From assembly GCF_003815675.1 (NCBI RefSeq), contig NZ_CP033918.1:3844001-3908000 (forward strand): a DNA stretch of 64,000 nt, given 5' to 3'. Source of the DNA: Chryseobacterium sp. G0186 (GTDB taxonomy: Bacteria > Bacteroidota > Bacteroidia > Flavobacteriales > Weeksellaceae). How positions within the stretch are numbered: the first letter of the stretch is position 1; every line of letters starts with the position of its first letter. A program made the position numbers and the translations under genes. Below are positions 18,206-25,962 of the stretch, piece by piece. The notes below the pieces were generated by a model. It was given only the letters and a program-made list of their open reading frames with translations. It was not told the origin of the DNA and made no database searches.

Positions 18206-20071
18206 ATGAAGAGAATTTTTTCCGGAATGTTGGTGGTCGTTTCATTATTGCAGTGGTCTGCCCAGGAATTGTATATGCCGAGAAATATTAAAAATGCTTA
18301 TGAAAAGGGGACCCGTGATGTTTCTGGGGCGCCAGGTAAGAACTACTGGCAGAATAAAGGAATTTATAATGTTGAGGTAAAGATAGACGCCGGTACAAAG
18401 ACGGTTTCCGGAAAAGAAACAATTATTTATACGAATAATAGCCCTGATCATCTTAATGAGCTGGCAATACGCTTTGTAAATAATCTGCATAAACCGCAGG
18501 CTCCAAGATCGGGAATAGTTTCCAAGGATTTTTTATCCTCAGGACTGAAGCTCAAATCATTTGTTGTGAATGGTGAAAAATATGATATTGACAGTGATGA
18601 TTGGGGTACCGTTGAAAAAGTACCGTTAAAATCAGCTTTAAAATCAAAATCAAAGGCTGAGATTAAAATAGAGTGGGAGTATCCGCTTTCTGTTGAGAGT
18701 GGAAGAGAAGGGCAGATAGATCCGGAAACGTTCTATGTAGCCTATTCTTTCCCGAGAATTTCTGTATATGATGATTATAATGGATGGGATATGCTTCCCC
18801 ATTCAGACAGACAGGAGTTTTATAATGATTTTAATGACTATAGCTTTGCGATTACAGCACCCAAAAATTATGTAGTGTGGGCAACCGGTGATTTTTTAAA
18901 TCCTGAAGCAGTCCTTCAACCGGAGTATTTGAAAAGATATAAAGCTTCTTTGAAAAGTGATAAGGTAATCCACATTGCTACAGAACAGGAAATGAAGTCA
19001 GGGAAAGTTACCAAGCAGAATAAATGGAACGTCTGGAAGTTTAAAGCCAATCATATTACAGATTTCTGCTTTGCCTTGAGTAATCATTATGTCTGGGATG
19101 CAGCCAGTGTTCAGTTAAAAACAAAGAGAGCCAGTGTGCAATCCGGATATAAATCAGGCGCAAAGGATTTTGAGCAGTATGTAGATTGGATGCGCTATAA
19201 TCTGGACTGGTTTTCCAAAAACTGGCCGGGAGTAGAATATCCTTATAATGTAATGACAGCCATCCAAGGATATGCTGATATGGAATATCCAATGATGATT
19301 AATGATAGCAGTATTCCGGATAATCTTCAGGATGCCAGATTGACTGCAGATCATGAAATTGCGCATACCTATTTCCCTTTTTATATGGGAACCAATGAAA
19401 CAAGATATGCATTCATGGATGAAGGATGGGCTACTACATTGGAGTATCTGATTGGAATTGATGAAAATGGTGAAGCTGCTGCAAAGGAATTTTATAAAAA
19501 CTTCCGGGTAAAAAAATGGATCAGTGACCCATCGGCAGAACAGGACCAACCTATCATTACGATGAGTACACAGGTAAGTGGATCAGGTTATGGAAACAAT
19601 TCTTATGTAAAATCTTCCTTGTCCTATCTTGCATTGAAAGATTATCTTGGGGATGCATTATTCAAGAAAGCTCTTCATTATTATATGGATAACTGGAACG
19701 GAAAACATCCGGTTCCGTGGGATTATTTTAATTCGATGAATACAGGTTCCGGGAAGAATCTGAACTGGTTTTTCCAAAACTGGTTTTATACCAATAATTA
19801 TATTGATTTAAAAGTAGCCGGAGCCTCGCAGATGAACGATCTTCTTACGGTAAATGTTGTAAATGTTGGGGGATTTGCCATTCCATTTGATGCGGTCTTA
19901 ACCTATGAAGATGGAAATACTGAGAAACTACACTTCTCTCCATCTGTCTGGGAAAAAGATCAAAAACTCACAGACCTTGTGATTCCTATTAAGAAAAAGG
20001 TGAAATCTGTACACTTGGATGGAGACCTTTTCATGGATTATACACCGGGAGATAACAGTAAGACATTATAA
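18206..20071 (+). CDS. M1 family metallopeptidase (secreted)
   Basis: 621 residues with a signal peptide (MKRIFSGMLVVVSLLQWSAQ). The zinc site is HEIAHTYFPF at about 383-392, and the third ligand Glu is in MDEGWATTLEYL about 20 residues later. The N-terminal region has the beta-rich M1 saddle (IYNVEVKIDAGTKTVSGKE). The usual GxMEN exopeptidase loop reads GYADMEYPM, slightly divergent, so aminopeptidase activity is likely but not certain. No sorting domain is seen at the C-terminus. It is a single gene ending in a bidirectional terminator. Confidence 0.9.
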   Translation: MKRIFSGMLVVVSLLQWSAQELYMPRNIKNAYEKGTRDVSGAPGKNYWQNKGIYNVEVKIDAGTKTVSGKETIIYTNNSPDHLNELAIRFVNNLHKPQAPRSGIVSKDFLSSGLKLKSFVVNGEKYDIDSDDWGTVEKVPLKSALKSKSKAEIKIEWEYPLSVESGREGQIDPETFYVAYSFPRISVYDDYNGWDMLPHSDRQEFYNDFNDYSFAITAPKNYVVWATGDFLNPEAVLQPEYLKRYKASLKSDKVIHIATEQEMKSGKVTKQNKWNVWKFKANHITDFCFALSNHYVWDAASVQLKTKRASVQSGYKSGAKDFEQYVDWMRYNLDWFSKNWPGVEYPYNVMTAIQGYADMEYPMMINDSSIPDNLQDARLTADHEIAHTYFPFYMGTNETRYAFMDEGWATTLEYLIGIDENGEAAAKEFYKNFRVKKWISDPSAEQDQPIITMSTQVSGSGYGNNSYVKSSLSYLALKDYLGDALFKKALHYYMDNWNGKHPVPWDYFNSMNTGSGKNLNWFFQNWFYTNNYIDLKVAGASQMNDLLTVNVVNVGGFAIPFDAVLTYEDGNTEKLHFSPSVWEKDQKLTDLVIPIKKKVKSVHLDGDLFMDYTPGDNSKTL

Positions 20072-20076
20072 AAGCA

Positions 20077-20105
20077 AAAGCCTTCAGAAGTGAAGGCTTT
20101 GTTAT
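20077..20105. terminator. Bidirectional terminator between M1 peptidase and PAP2 genes
   Basis: AAAGCCTTCA (20077-20086) and TGAAGGCTTT (20091-20100) form a 10-bp stem with loop GAAG. T-rich tracts follow on both strands, serving the convergent genes. Confidence 0.85.
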
Positions 20106-20106
20106 T

Positions 20107-21492
20107 TTAAAAATAGGCTGTCAATCTGAGACCAAGTGTAATATAATTAATTCTTTCCTTGGCAATCAAATGATTCAGCTCTTCATTCAGTTCTTCGTTT
20201 TCCTGTACAGCATCACTGAAACGATAACGGATCGTAGATTTAATCTGATTATAATCAGAATAGAAGGTAAGGCCTAATCCGGGATTAAACTTATAGGTAA
20301 TAGAAGCTCCTGTATTCCAGCGGAAAGCAGGCTTGGGCTTGTATCGGGCAATCTCAAGCTGATGATTAGGCTCGTCTATGTTATCACTTTTAATGAATAC
20401 TTTTCCACTGGCTGTAGCAGAATATCCGGCAGTTGCCTTTAAAGTAAGCTGCCACTTATCTGAAAATTCATGAGAAAAATAAGGTCCTATTCCTATTCCC
20501 AGAAAACCTAAAGATTGCGTTCTGATTTCGTGTTCTCCGTAGCTGTCTCCATCATCGAGGTTTACTTTCATTGGTTTTATGGGGAAGCTGCTGAAACTGA
20601 AGTCTCCACCTATACCCCATTTTTTTGAAAAGAAATAAGCTCCTTCCAGTCCTCCTTCAAAACCGATTTGCTTCTTGTCGTCGAGTTCTGATTCCTTTAG
20701 AAAGTTGGTTGTGCCAAATGTAGAGCCAAGCTTTATAGCCAGGAAAGATGGGTAATCATTGCCTTCTATTCTGGATAACATACTTAAATTATCCCCTTTG
20801 TTTTTATATATTTTATCGATAAAGAAATATCCGAGTTCTGTAGAGATAATACCAATTCCGGCTCCGGCCAGAATATCAGGCAGCCAATGCCTGTTGTTGA
20901 GGTTTCTGCCAAGTCCTGTAAGAGTAGCGGAACCATATCCTGCAATACTATAAGCTGGGTTTACCATACCATATTCCTTGTGCAGAAAACTAGCGTTGGT
21001 AAAGGCCATTGCAGCATGACCTGATGGAAATGAATTATTTTTTGAGCCGTCCGGGCGTTCAACTTTTGTTGTATATTTAATGGAGTTCACAAGGATTCCC
21101 ATGATGACTAAACTGGTTCCATAAGACAAGGTTGCTCTTCCTATATTGTTTCTTCCTTTTACACCTCCTAGCTTCAATCCATAAACAGCTACCGCCGGAG
21201 CATACTGAAGATAATCATCATACTTTACCTTAAAAGCAGGTAAATAACGGTTACGAACTTCACGAATGTTCTCCTTTTCTCCCCAGGTTGCTGCTGCCGC
21301 TGCAAAAAGGATGGTAGGAGCAACTGATTTTTTTACCCATTCTTTCTTAAAAAATGGAGTTTTTTCCTGTATTGAAGTATTCGAATTAAGCAAAGCAAGA
21401 TCCTGCTGAAGATTCCGAGATTGAACGGTATCCTGTGCCTTATAACTGTTTAGATTTAATAAAATCCCCGATGCTAGGGCCAGTTTTTTCAT
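20107..21492 (-). CDS. PAP2-superfamily phosphatase with C-terminal beta-barrel
   Basis: 461 residues. A signal-like N-terminus is followed by a PAP2 domain. Its three motifs are visible as KVERPDGSKNN, SFPSGHAAM (about 150-158) and GRNLNNRHWLPD (about 196-207), which hold the catalytic His residues; the Ser of the usual SR in motif 3 is Gly. The last 200 residues alternate hydrophobic and aromatic strands and end in GLRLTAYF, like an outer-membrane barrel. The combination suggests an outer-membrane or periplasmic lipid/diphosphate phosphatase. Such fusions occur in Bacteroidota; substrate unknown. Confidence 0.85.
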   Translation of the reverse strand: MKKLALASGILLNLNSYKAQDTVQSRNLQQDLALLNSNTSIQEKTPFFKKEWVKKSVAPTILFAAAAATWGEKENIREVRNRYLPAFKVKYDDYLQYAPAVAVYGLKLGGVKGRNNIGRATLSYGTSLVIMGILVNSIKYTTKVERPDGSKNNSFPSGHAAMAFTNASFLHKEYGMVNPAYSIAGYGSATLTGLGRNLNNRHWLPDILAGAGIGIISTELGYFFIDKIYKNKGDNLSMLSRIEGNDYPSFLAIKLGSTFGTTNFLKESELDDKKQIGFEGGLEGAYFFSKKWGIGGDFSFSSFPIKPMKVNLDDGDSYGEHEIRTQSLGFLGIGIGPYFSHEFSDKWQLTLKATAGYSATASGKVFIKSDNIDEPNHQLEIARYKPKPAFRWNTGASITYKFNPGLGLTFYSDYNQIKSTIRYRFSDAVQENEELNEELNHLIAKERINYITLGLRLTAYF

Positions 21493-21532
21493 CCTTGTGG
21501 TCCTTAAATTTAAATTGCGTAAAAGTATTAAA

Positions 21533-21562
21533 AAAATCTATCTCAAATATGAGATAGATTTT
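21533..21562 (-). terminator. Terminator after M43 protease gene
   Basis: AAAATCTATCTCA and TGAGATAGATTTT form a 13-bp stem with a 4-nt loop, followed on the minus strand by a T-run. Confidence 0.85.
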
Positions 21563-21599
21563 AAAATATTATTAAAATTAGTTGTTATTGTTGTTTTTA

Positions 21600-22616
21600 T
21601 TAATAAACTCTCAATCCTGATCTTGCTCCTGAAGCAGCTGTAACAGACTGCATTTTTGTTTTTTGTCCTGCAGTAAACATGTATAATGAATTGTCATCAG
21701 AATAATCCATATAATTCATAAACATTACAGACCTTTTTACACCATAGCAAGTGTTATAAAGCGGGTAAGTTGGTTTGCCTGTGTTAGCAGTTGTCTGAGT
21801 AGGAGTATCTGCAATTAAATCATCTCCACAAGTGGTATCTCCCCAGATATGTCTAAGACCTAAATAATGTCCTACCTCATGGGTAGCAGTTCTTCCTAGG
21901 TTGAAGGGAGCAGAGGCTCCCGTTTTACCGAAAAATGGAGCTGCAATCACTACACCATCTTTCCAGGTACCTGCGTCTTCAGGGAAAGTAGCATACCCTA
22001 AGATCTCTCCTTGAGTATCTGGCATGCTGCCTACTACCCAAATATTAAAATAGTTTGCTGGCGTAGTAGCATCAATTCCTCCTGTAGAGGCTTTTTTCAT
22101 GTTATTATTAGTTCTGTCTGATTTACTCCATGATGTTTTGGTTGTAGATTTTCTTATGGTATTTACCAATCTGAATTTTACTTTTACATCACCTGCTTTT
22201 ACAGCCTGAAATTCAGTAGGGATTGAAGAAACATCACTGTTTGTTCCACTATAGTCTGCGTTAAGAATAGCAATTTGTTCTGCAATTCTGGCATCGGAAA
22301 CATTCTGTGCTGCTGTTTTGTATAGTACATTCACAACGACAGGAATTTCAACAGTTCCATCAGCAAGTACTTTTCCTAATGCCAGATTATTGGCAAATCT
22401 TTCAGCGTTGGCATCAATTTCTGCAGCTTTCTGTCTTAGTGCCGGATCTTTTTCAAAAGCTTCCAGTCTCATTTCTTCTGAGGGACAATTTCTTTTTAAT
22501 GCAGAAGTAGATGAGATTTCCTTATCTGCCTGTGCTTCATTTTGGTTCGTAACACTGTCGTTGTTACAGGCGGACATTAATCCAAGAGCAAGCGCTCCAA
22601 ATAATAGTCTTTTCAT
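21600..22616 (-). CDS. Zinc metalloprotease, M43 (pappalysin/cytophagalysin) family lipoprotein
   Basis: 338 residues. The N-terminus MKRLLFGALALGLMSACNND has the lipobox MSAC, so the protein is probably lipidated. The extended zinc motif HEVGHYLGLRH (about 245-255) and the downstream Met-turn region SVMFMNYMDYSDD place it in metzincin family M43B. IADTPTQ after the zinc site is also typical. No propeptide Cys switch or T9SS sorting domain is apparent. It is a single gene with its own terminator; the 248-bp upstream region is extremely AT-rich and shows no other gene. Confidence 0.92.
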   Translation of the reverse strand: MKRLLFGALALGLMSACNNDSVTNQNEAQADKEISSTSALKRNCPSEEMRLEAFEKDPALRQKAAEIDANAERFANNLALGKVLADGTVEIPVVVNVLYKTAAQNVSDARIAEQIAILNADYSGTNSDVSSIPTEFQAVKAGDVKVKFRLVNTIRKSTTKTSWSKSDRTNNNMKKASTGGIDATTPANYFNIWVVGSMPDTQGEILGYATFPEDAGTWKDGVVIAAPFFGKTGASAPFNLGRTATHEVGHYLGLRHIWGDTTCGDDLIADTPTQTTANTGKPTYPLYNTCYGVKRSVMFMNYMDYSDDNSLYMFTAGQKTKMQSVTAASGARSGLRVY

Positions 22617-22864
22617 ATCTTTCTTTTTGGTTTGAGGACGTGAAATTATATTATTTAAAATTGATATGCAAATTATTTTACATTTTATTTAAATTATTCC
22701 TATTTAATGAATGTTTTTGTTGATTATATCCTATGATTTATTGGTTTGTATTGAATTTTAATCAATTTTGGTAATTGTAAGGCTTATTTCACATTTAAGT
22801 GTATTTTTAAATTTAAAAAATTTCGCTTTTTTTTATTTTTGTAGAATTTTTTTAAGGTAGAATT

Positions 22865-23506
22865 TTAATTCGCAAACCCGTTTTTAATGGCAAAAACAGC
22901 GAGTCCTACACGGGTTTTTAAATCAAGCTTATCACAGAGCTGATCTCGGTAGCTCTCCACAGTTCTGGGGCTGCAGCACATTCTGTCTGCAATTTCTTTA
23001 TAGCTGAGCTCTGTTACAGTATATTTCAGAAATTCTTTTTCCCTGTCAGAAATCTTTACTGTAATTTCATTTTCTACATCCTTGTTCAGATTAGAGAATA
23101 TAATTTTCGAGGCCCACTCCGGATAAAAGAATCCATCGGTATTTAATCTTGTAAGAGCGGTTTCCAGATCCTTAGGATGGGTGTTTTTTAAAAGATATCC
23201 TTTTGCTCCGCTTTTGATCATCTTAATCACACTATTATCATCACCTTGCATGCTGAGTGCCATCACCTTGATGTCTGGGTGGTTCTTGGCAAGCCATGTT
23301 GCGGTTTCAAAACCATTCATGATGGGCATGCTGATATCCAAAAGAATAATGTCCGGGATTTTATTTCCCTCTTCAAGTTTCTGAATCAAATCCTTGCCAT
23401 TTTCACAGACGTAGATGACCTCAAACTCATTGAAGTTATCAATAATCCCCTCAAGAGCCTTAGCGATAAGGATGTGGTCGTCAACAATTACAATAGATTT
23501 TTTCAT
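22865..23506 (-). CDS. NarL/LuxR-family response regulator
   Basis: 213 residues. The receiver has VDDHILIAK, the phosphoacceptor Asp in PDIILLDISMPIMNG and the Lys of GYLLKNTHP. The C-terminal LuxR-type HTH reads LSYKEIADRMCCSPRTVESYRDQLCDKL. Its start overlaps the kinase stop by 4 bp, so the two are translationally coupled. It is the last gene of a four-gene operon running from 25461. Confidence 0.93.
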   Translation of the reverse strand: MKKSIVIVDDHILIAKALEGIIDNFNEFEVIYVCENGKDLIQKLEEGNKIPDIILLDISMPIMNGFETATWLAKNHPDIKVMALSMQGDDNSVIKMIKSGAKGYLLKNTHPKDLETALTRLNTDGFFYPEWASKIIFSNLNKDVENEITVKISDREKEFLKYTVTELSYKEIADRMCCSPRTVESYRDQLCDKLDLKTRVGLAVFAIKNGFAN

Positions 23507-24288
23507 GGTTGTTTTTTTAAAGTGATATTGAGGAGTGTTCCGCTGTTTTTCTGGCTCTGAATTTTAAAATCAGCGCCAATAATTTCAGCTCTGTTTTTCA
23601 TATTGGTAAGGCCGATTCCATTGGATTTTGTATTCGCTGTATCAAATCCGATTCCATCGTCCTGAATTTTAAGCTCCCAAAGGATAGACTCAGAAGTATT
23701 TAAGCTGATCAAAATATTCTCGCATTGAGAATGTTTTATGCTGTTCTGAATAAATTCCTGTGTAATTCTGAGAAGTACATTTTTATGAACAAACCCTAAA
23801 TCCAGTTGATCAAAATTATGTTCAAAATTTATCTTACATTTTTTTAATGAATTGGTATTATCAACCTCTTCCTGAATCAAAGTTACAATTTCCTTTTGAT
23901 TGATGTTGTCATCTGTAAGGGTCTTTGAAAGACTTCGGAGATCCTGAAGAGACTGATTGATGATCTGAGAGACCTGATCAATTCTTTCACTCGCTTCAGA
24001 AACCTTATTTTCATAGAGCATCTGCTGAACATACAAACTGACCAGAGTAAGCTTTTGTCCAATATTATCATGAAGTTCCCGTCCGATTTGCTGCATCGTA
24101 GCCTGCTGGATCTCCAGTTGGGTGGCCAGAAGTTCTCTCTGATGAATTTCGTTTTTCATTTCAATTTCATTCAGATATTCTTTTTTACGCTGTCTGTAGT
24201 TTCTAATATAGATAGCAACAGCAGCAATAAACATCACGAAAAATATGTTAAAGATGATAATGACAATTAAGAGTTCTGTTTTCCCCAT
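23503..24288 (-). CDS. Sensor histidine kinase, HisKA_3 (NarX/DesK) type
   Basis: 261 residues with one N-terminal membrane helix (about 5-27), a coiled-coil linker, the HisKA_3 phospho-His in IGRELHDNIGQKL and a HATPase domain (IQNSIKHSQC, DDGIGFD, GIGLTNMKNRAE). There is no periplasmic sensor domain. The gene upstream, which overlaps it by 22 bp, encodes a multi-spanning membrane protein that may supply the sensing part. It pairs with the regulator at 22865. Confidence 0.92.
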   Translation of the reverse strand: MGKTELLIVIIIFNIFFVMFIAAVAIYIRNYRQRKKEYLNEIEMKNEIHQRELLATQLEIQQATMQQIGRELHDNIGQKLTLVSLYVQQMLYENKVSEASERIDQVSQIINQSLQDLRSLSKTLTDDNINQKEIVTLIQEEVDNTNSLKKCKINFEHNFDQLDLGFVHKNVLLRITQEFIQNSIKHSQCENILISLNTSESILWELKIQDDGIGFDTANTKSNGIGLTNMKNRAEIIGADFKIQSQKNSGTLLNITLKKQP

Positions 24289-24911
24289 ATGAATGAACTT
24301 GCAAATAAAATATACATAATTACCCCTGACATTAGAAAATAGCTAAAATAAATATTCCAAATTTCCTGGTATTTTACCAAAAGAGAAAAGAATGCCATGA
24401 AAGGTAACGTTCCTATATATGAAAGAGTGATCCCAAGATTAATATAAAACATCTTGTTTTTATCAAAATTGAGAATGTCCTGTGATGTAATTTGCTTATA
24501 ATATTCCATCACTACCAAAAGCATCAAAATTAAACACCCAAATGTATAGTTAAAAGCAAATACTATTTTAGCTTTCGAAAAATACAATTCATTAGGAATG
24601 AAAGAAAGTAGATACAGTGCGGATAAGACCCAAAATAGCTTGGGTTTATTAAGAGATTTTGCAGCATATAACCAGTAAAAAAATATAAACTGGATAGGCA
24701 TTAACAGATAATTGTAGTATTGTGCTTTGGTAAAATGAGTGAAGCTTCCCCATTTGCCATATGCTTCCCCAAGAAATATGACGATCAGGAATAACACAAA
24801 AAATTTCCAATGTTGATCTTTTAAACGATTATAATGGAAAATTGCTATCACTGCAGCAAGCCCTTCAACCCAAAGCATGCTTTTTTGTGCAAATTCCTGG
24901 AACTCTGTCAT
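24267..24911 (-). CDS. Multi-spanning membrane protein of a signalling operon, unknown function
   Basis: 214 residues with six to seven hydrophobic helices and short loops, for example AAVIAIFHY, WKFFVLFLIVIFLGEAYG, IFFYWLYAAKS and CLILMLLVVMEYYKQI. I do not recognise a named domain. Its last 22 bp overlap the start of the kinase gene, and conserved-looking charged and aromatic residues sit in the helices. A role as the membrane sensor partner of the kinase is inferred from this context only. Confidence 0.6.
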   Translation of the reverse strand: MTEFQEFAQKSMLWVEGLAAVIAIFHYNRLKDQHWKFFVLFLIVIFLGEAYGKWGSFTHFTKAQYYNYLLMPIQFIFFYWLYAAKSLNKPKLFWVLSALYLLSFIPNELYFSKAKIVFAFNYTFGCLILMLLVVMEYYKQITSQDILNFDKNKMFYINLGITLSYIGTLPFMAFFSLLVKYQEIWNIYFSYFLMSGVIMYILFASSFIWGKQNS

Positions 24912-24936
24912 ATTGTGTTAGTAGTATGGATTGTAA

Positions 24937-25461
24937 TTAAAAAGATTCAGTCCTAGGATTTGAAGGAGGAATAAGTTGTCCTTGATTTTCACCAATAGCT
25001 CCATCGTCATCTGCCAGTGCTACGCCACGTGCACTTAATGCTAAATTTTGTTGTGTTAATGAATTGAAGTCATAGTGAAGTATTTCTCCATTCTCTTCTT
25101 GTTTTTTCAAGGTTGGAATCATTACCAGGGTGTGTCTTTCAGAGTACTCCTGAGGAACAGGGTGATTCTCCATAATGTCCCAGTTTTCAAGTTTTGGGTA
25201 AGCTGCGTAATAAAACCTGATCCCTAAATCTTCTTCCGTACATTCAGGATTTATTTTGCTGGCTTCTTTTTCTATCAAAGCAATGAAGTTTTTCAGTTTA
25301 GGAAGGTCAAACCAAATGGAATGAGCATCTTCTATTCCTAGACTATCATTGATAGCAGTCAGGTGATTTTGACGATAATTGTCAATAAGAGCTTTGATCA
25401 AATTATTTGACATTGCTCCTGATCTTGGTTGATCGTTTTCGTTAGTAGATTCTGTATTCAT
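24937..25461 (-). CDS. Hypothetical protein, first gene of the NarL-type signalling operon
   Basis: 174 residues, hydrophilic, without signal peptide or membrane segment. A polar N-terminus precedes SNNLIKALIDNYRQNHL; a central region with IWFDLPKLKNFIALIEKEA and LGIRFYYAAYPKLENW follows, and the C-terminus is disordered and rich in Asp/Gly/Asn. I recognise no family. It lies 25 bp upstream of the membrane protein gene and probably begins the operon. The start codon coincides with one arm of an inverted repeat (25460-25470 with 25605-25615). Confidence 0.55.
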   Translation of the reverse strand: MNTESTNENDQPRSGAMSNNLIKALIDNYRQNHLTAINDSLGIEDAHSIWFDLPKLKNFIALIEKEASKINPECTEEDLGIRFYYAAYPKLENWDIMENHPVPQEYSERHTLVMIPTLKKQEENGEILHYDFNSLTQQNLALSARGVALADDDGAIGENQGQLIPPSNPRTESF

Positions 25462-25623
25462 AACTTAGTTTTAAAATGGAATATCCGTATATCTGCAAAT
25501 TTCGGAAAAAATATAGTGAAAAATATACTATTAAACAGGGAATTATACTGTTATTTTTACCGTGTTTTTACGGATTGTATATAATGTGAAAAAAGATAAT
25601 TGTGAACTAAGTTATTGGATGTA

Positions 25624-25647
25624 AAAAAACGGAGAAAATCTCTCCGC
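25624..25647 (-). terminator. Terminator after the GG-leader peptide gene
   Basis: CGGAGA (25630-25635) and TCTCCG (25641-25646) form a hairpin with loop AAATC; on the minus strand it is followed by TTTTTTTAC. Confidence 0.75.
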
Positions 25648-25656
25648 CTATGTTAA

Positions 25657-25809
25657 TTAAATACATCCGTATTTTTTTGGATCCCGGCAAACCAATCCTG
25701 CTGTGCAACATAAGCCGGTAGGGCAGTTCCAATACTCATCACACATAATTAAAGCTGAAGCAATTCCGCCATCAATTTTCTTTAATTCGTTTCTTTTTAA
25801 CTTTTTCAT
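25657..25809 (-). CDS. Bacteriocin-like Cys-rich peptide with double-glycine leader
   Basis: A 50-residue ORF read directly from the sequence and not covered by longer gene models. The leader MKKLKRNELKKIDGG ends in GG, the classic cleavage point for peptidase-domain ABC exporters. The mature part has six cysteines and contains CPTGLCC. The peptide at 44055 has CPPGVCC in the same relative position and the same MKxLK...EL leader style. Such microproteins are annotated as 'bacteriocin-like' in Chryseobacterium, but their activity is undemonstrated. It has its own terminator and AT-rich promoter region. It could be a bacteriocin, signal or structural peptide. Confidence 0.75.
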   Translation of the reverse strand: MKKLKRNELKKIDGGIASALIMCDEYWNCPTGLCCTAGLVCRDPKKYGCI

Positions 25810-25890
25810 ACTGATTTTGTTTTAGTTATTAATTTGTTTGAAAAATAAATATAGGTATATTTCACCATATTTAGATAATTGGATAAAAAA

Positions 25891-25920
25891 TAAGTGCTGC
25901 AGATTTCTCTACAGCACTTA
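25891..25920 (-). terminator. Terminator after clpB
   Basis: TAAGTGCTG (25891-25899) and CAGCACTTA (25912-25920) pair around a 12-nt loop; the minus strand continues with TTTTTTATCC. Confidence 0.75.
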
Positions 25921-25962
25921 CTCACAAAAATTAATGTATATGAAAAAAACTACTCTACTATT

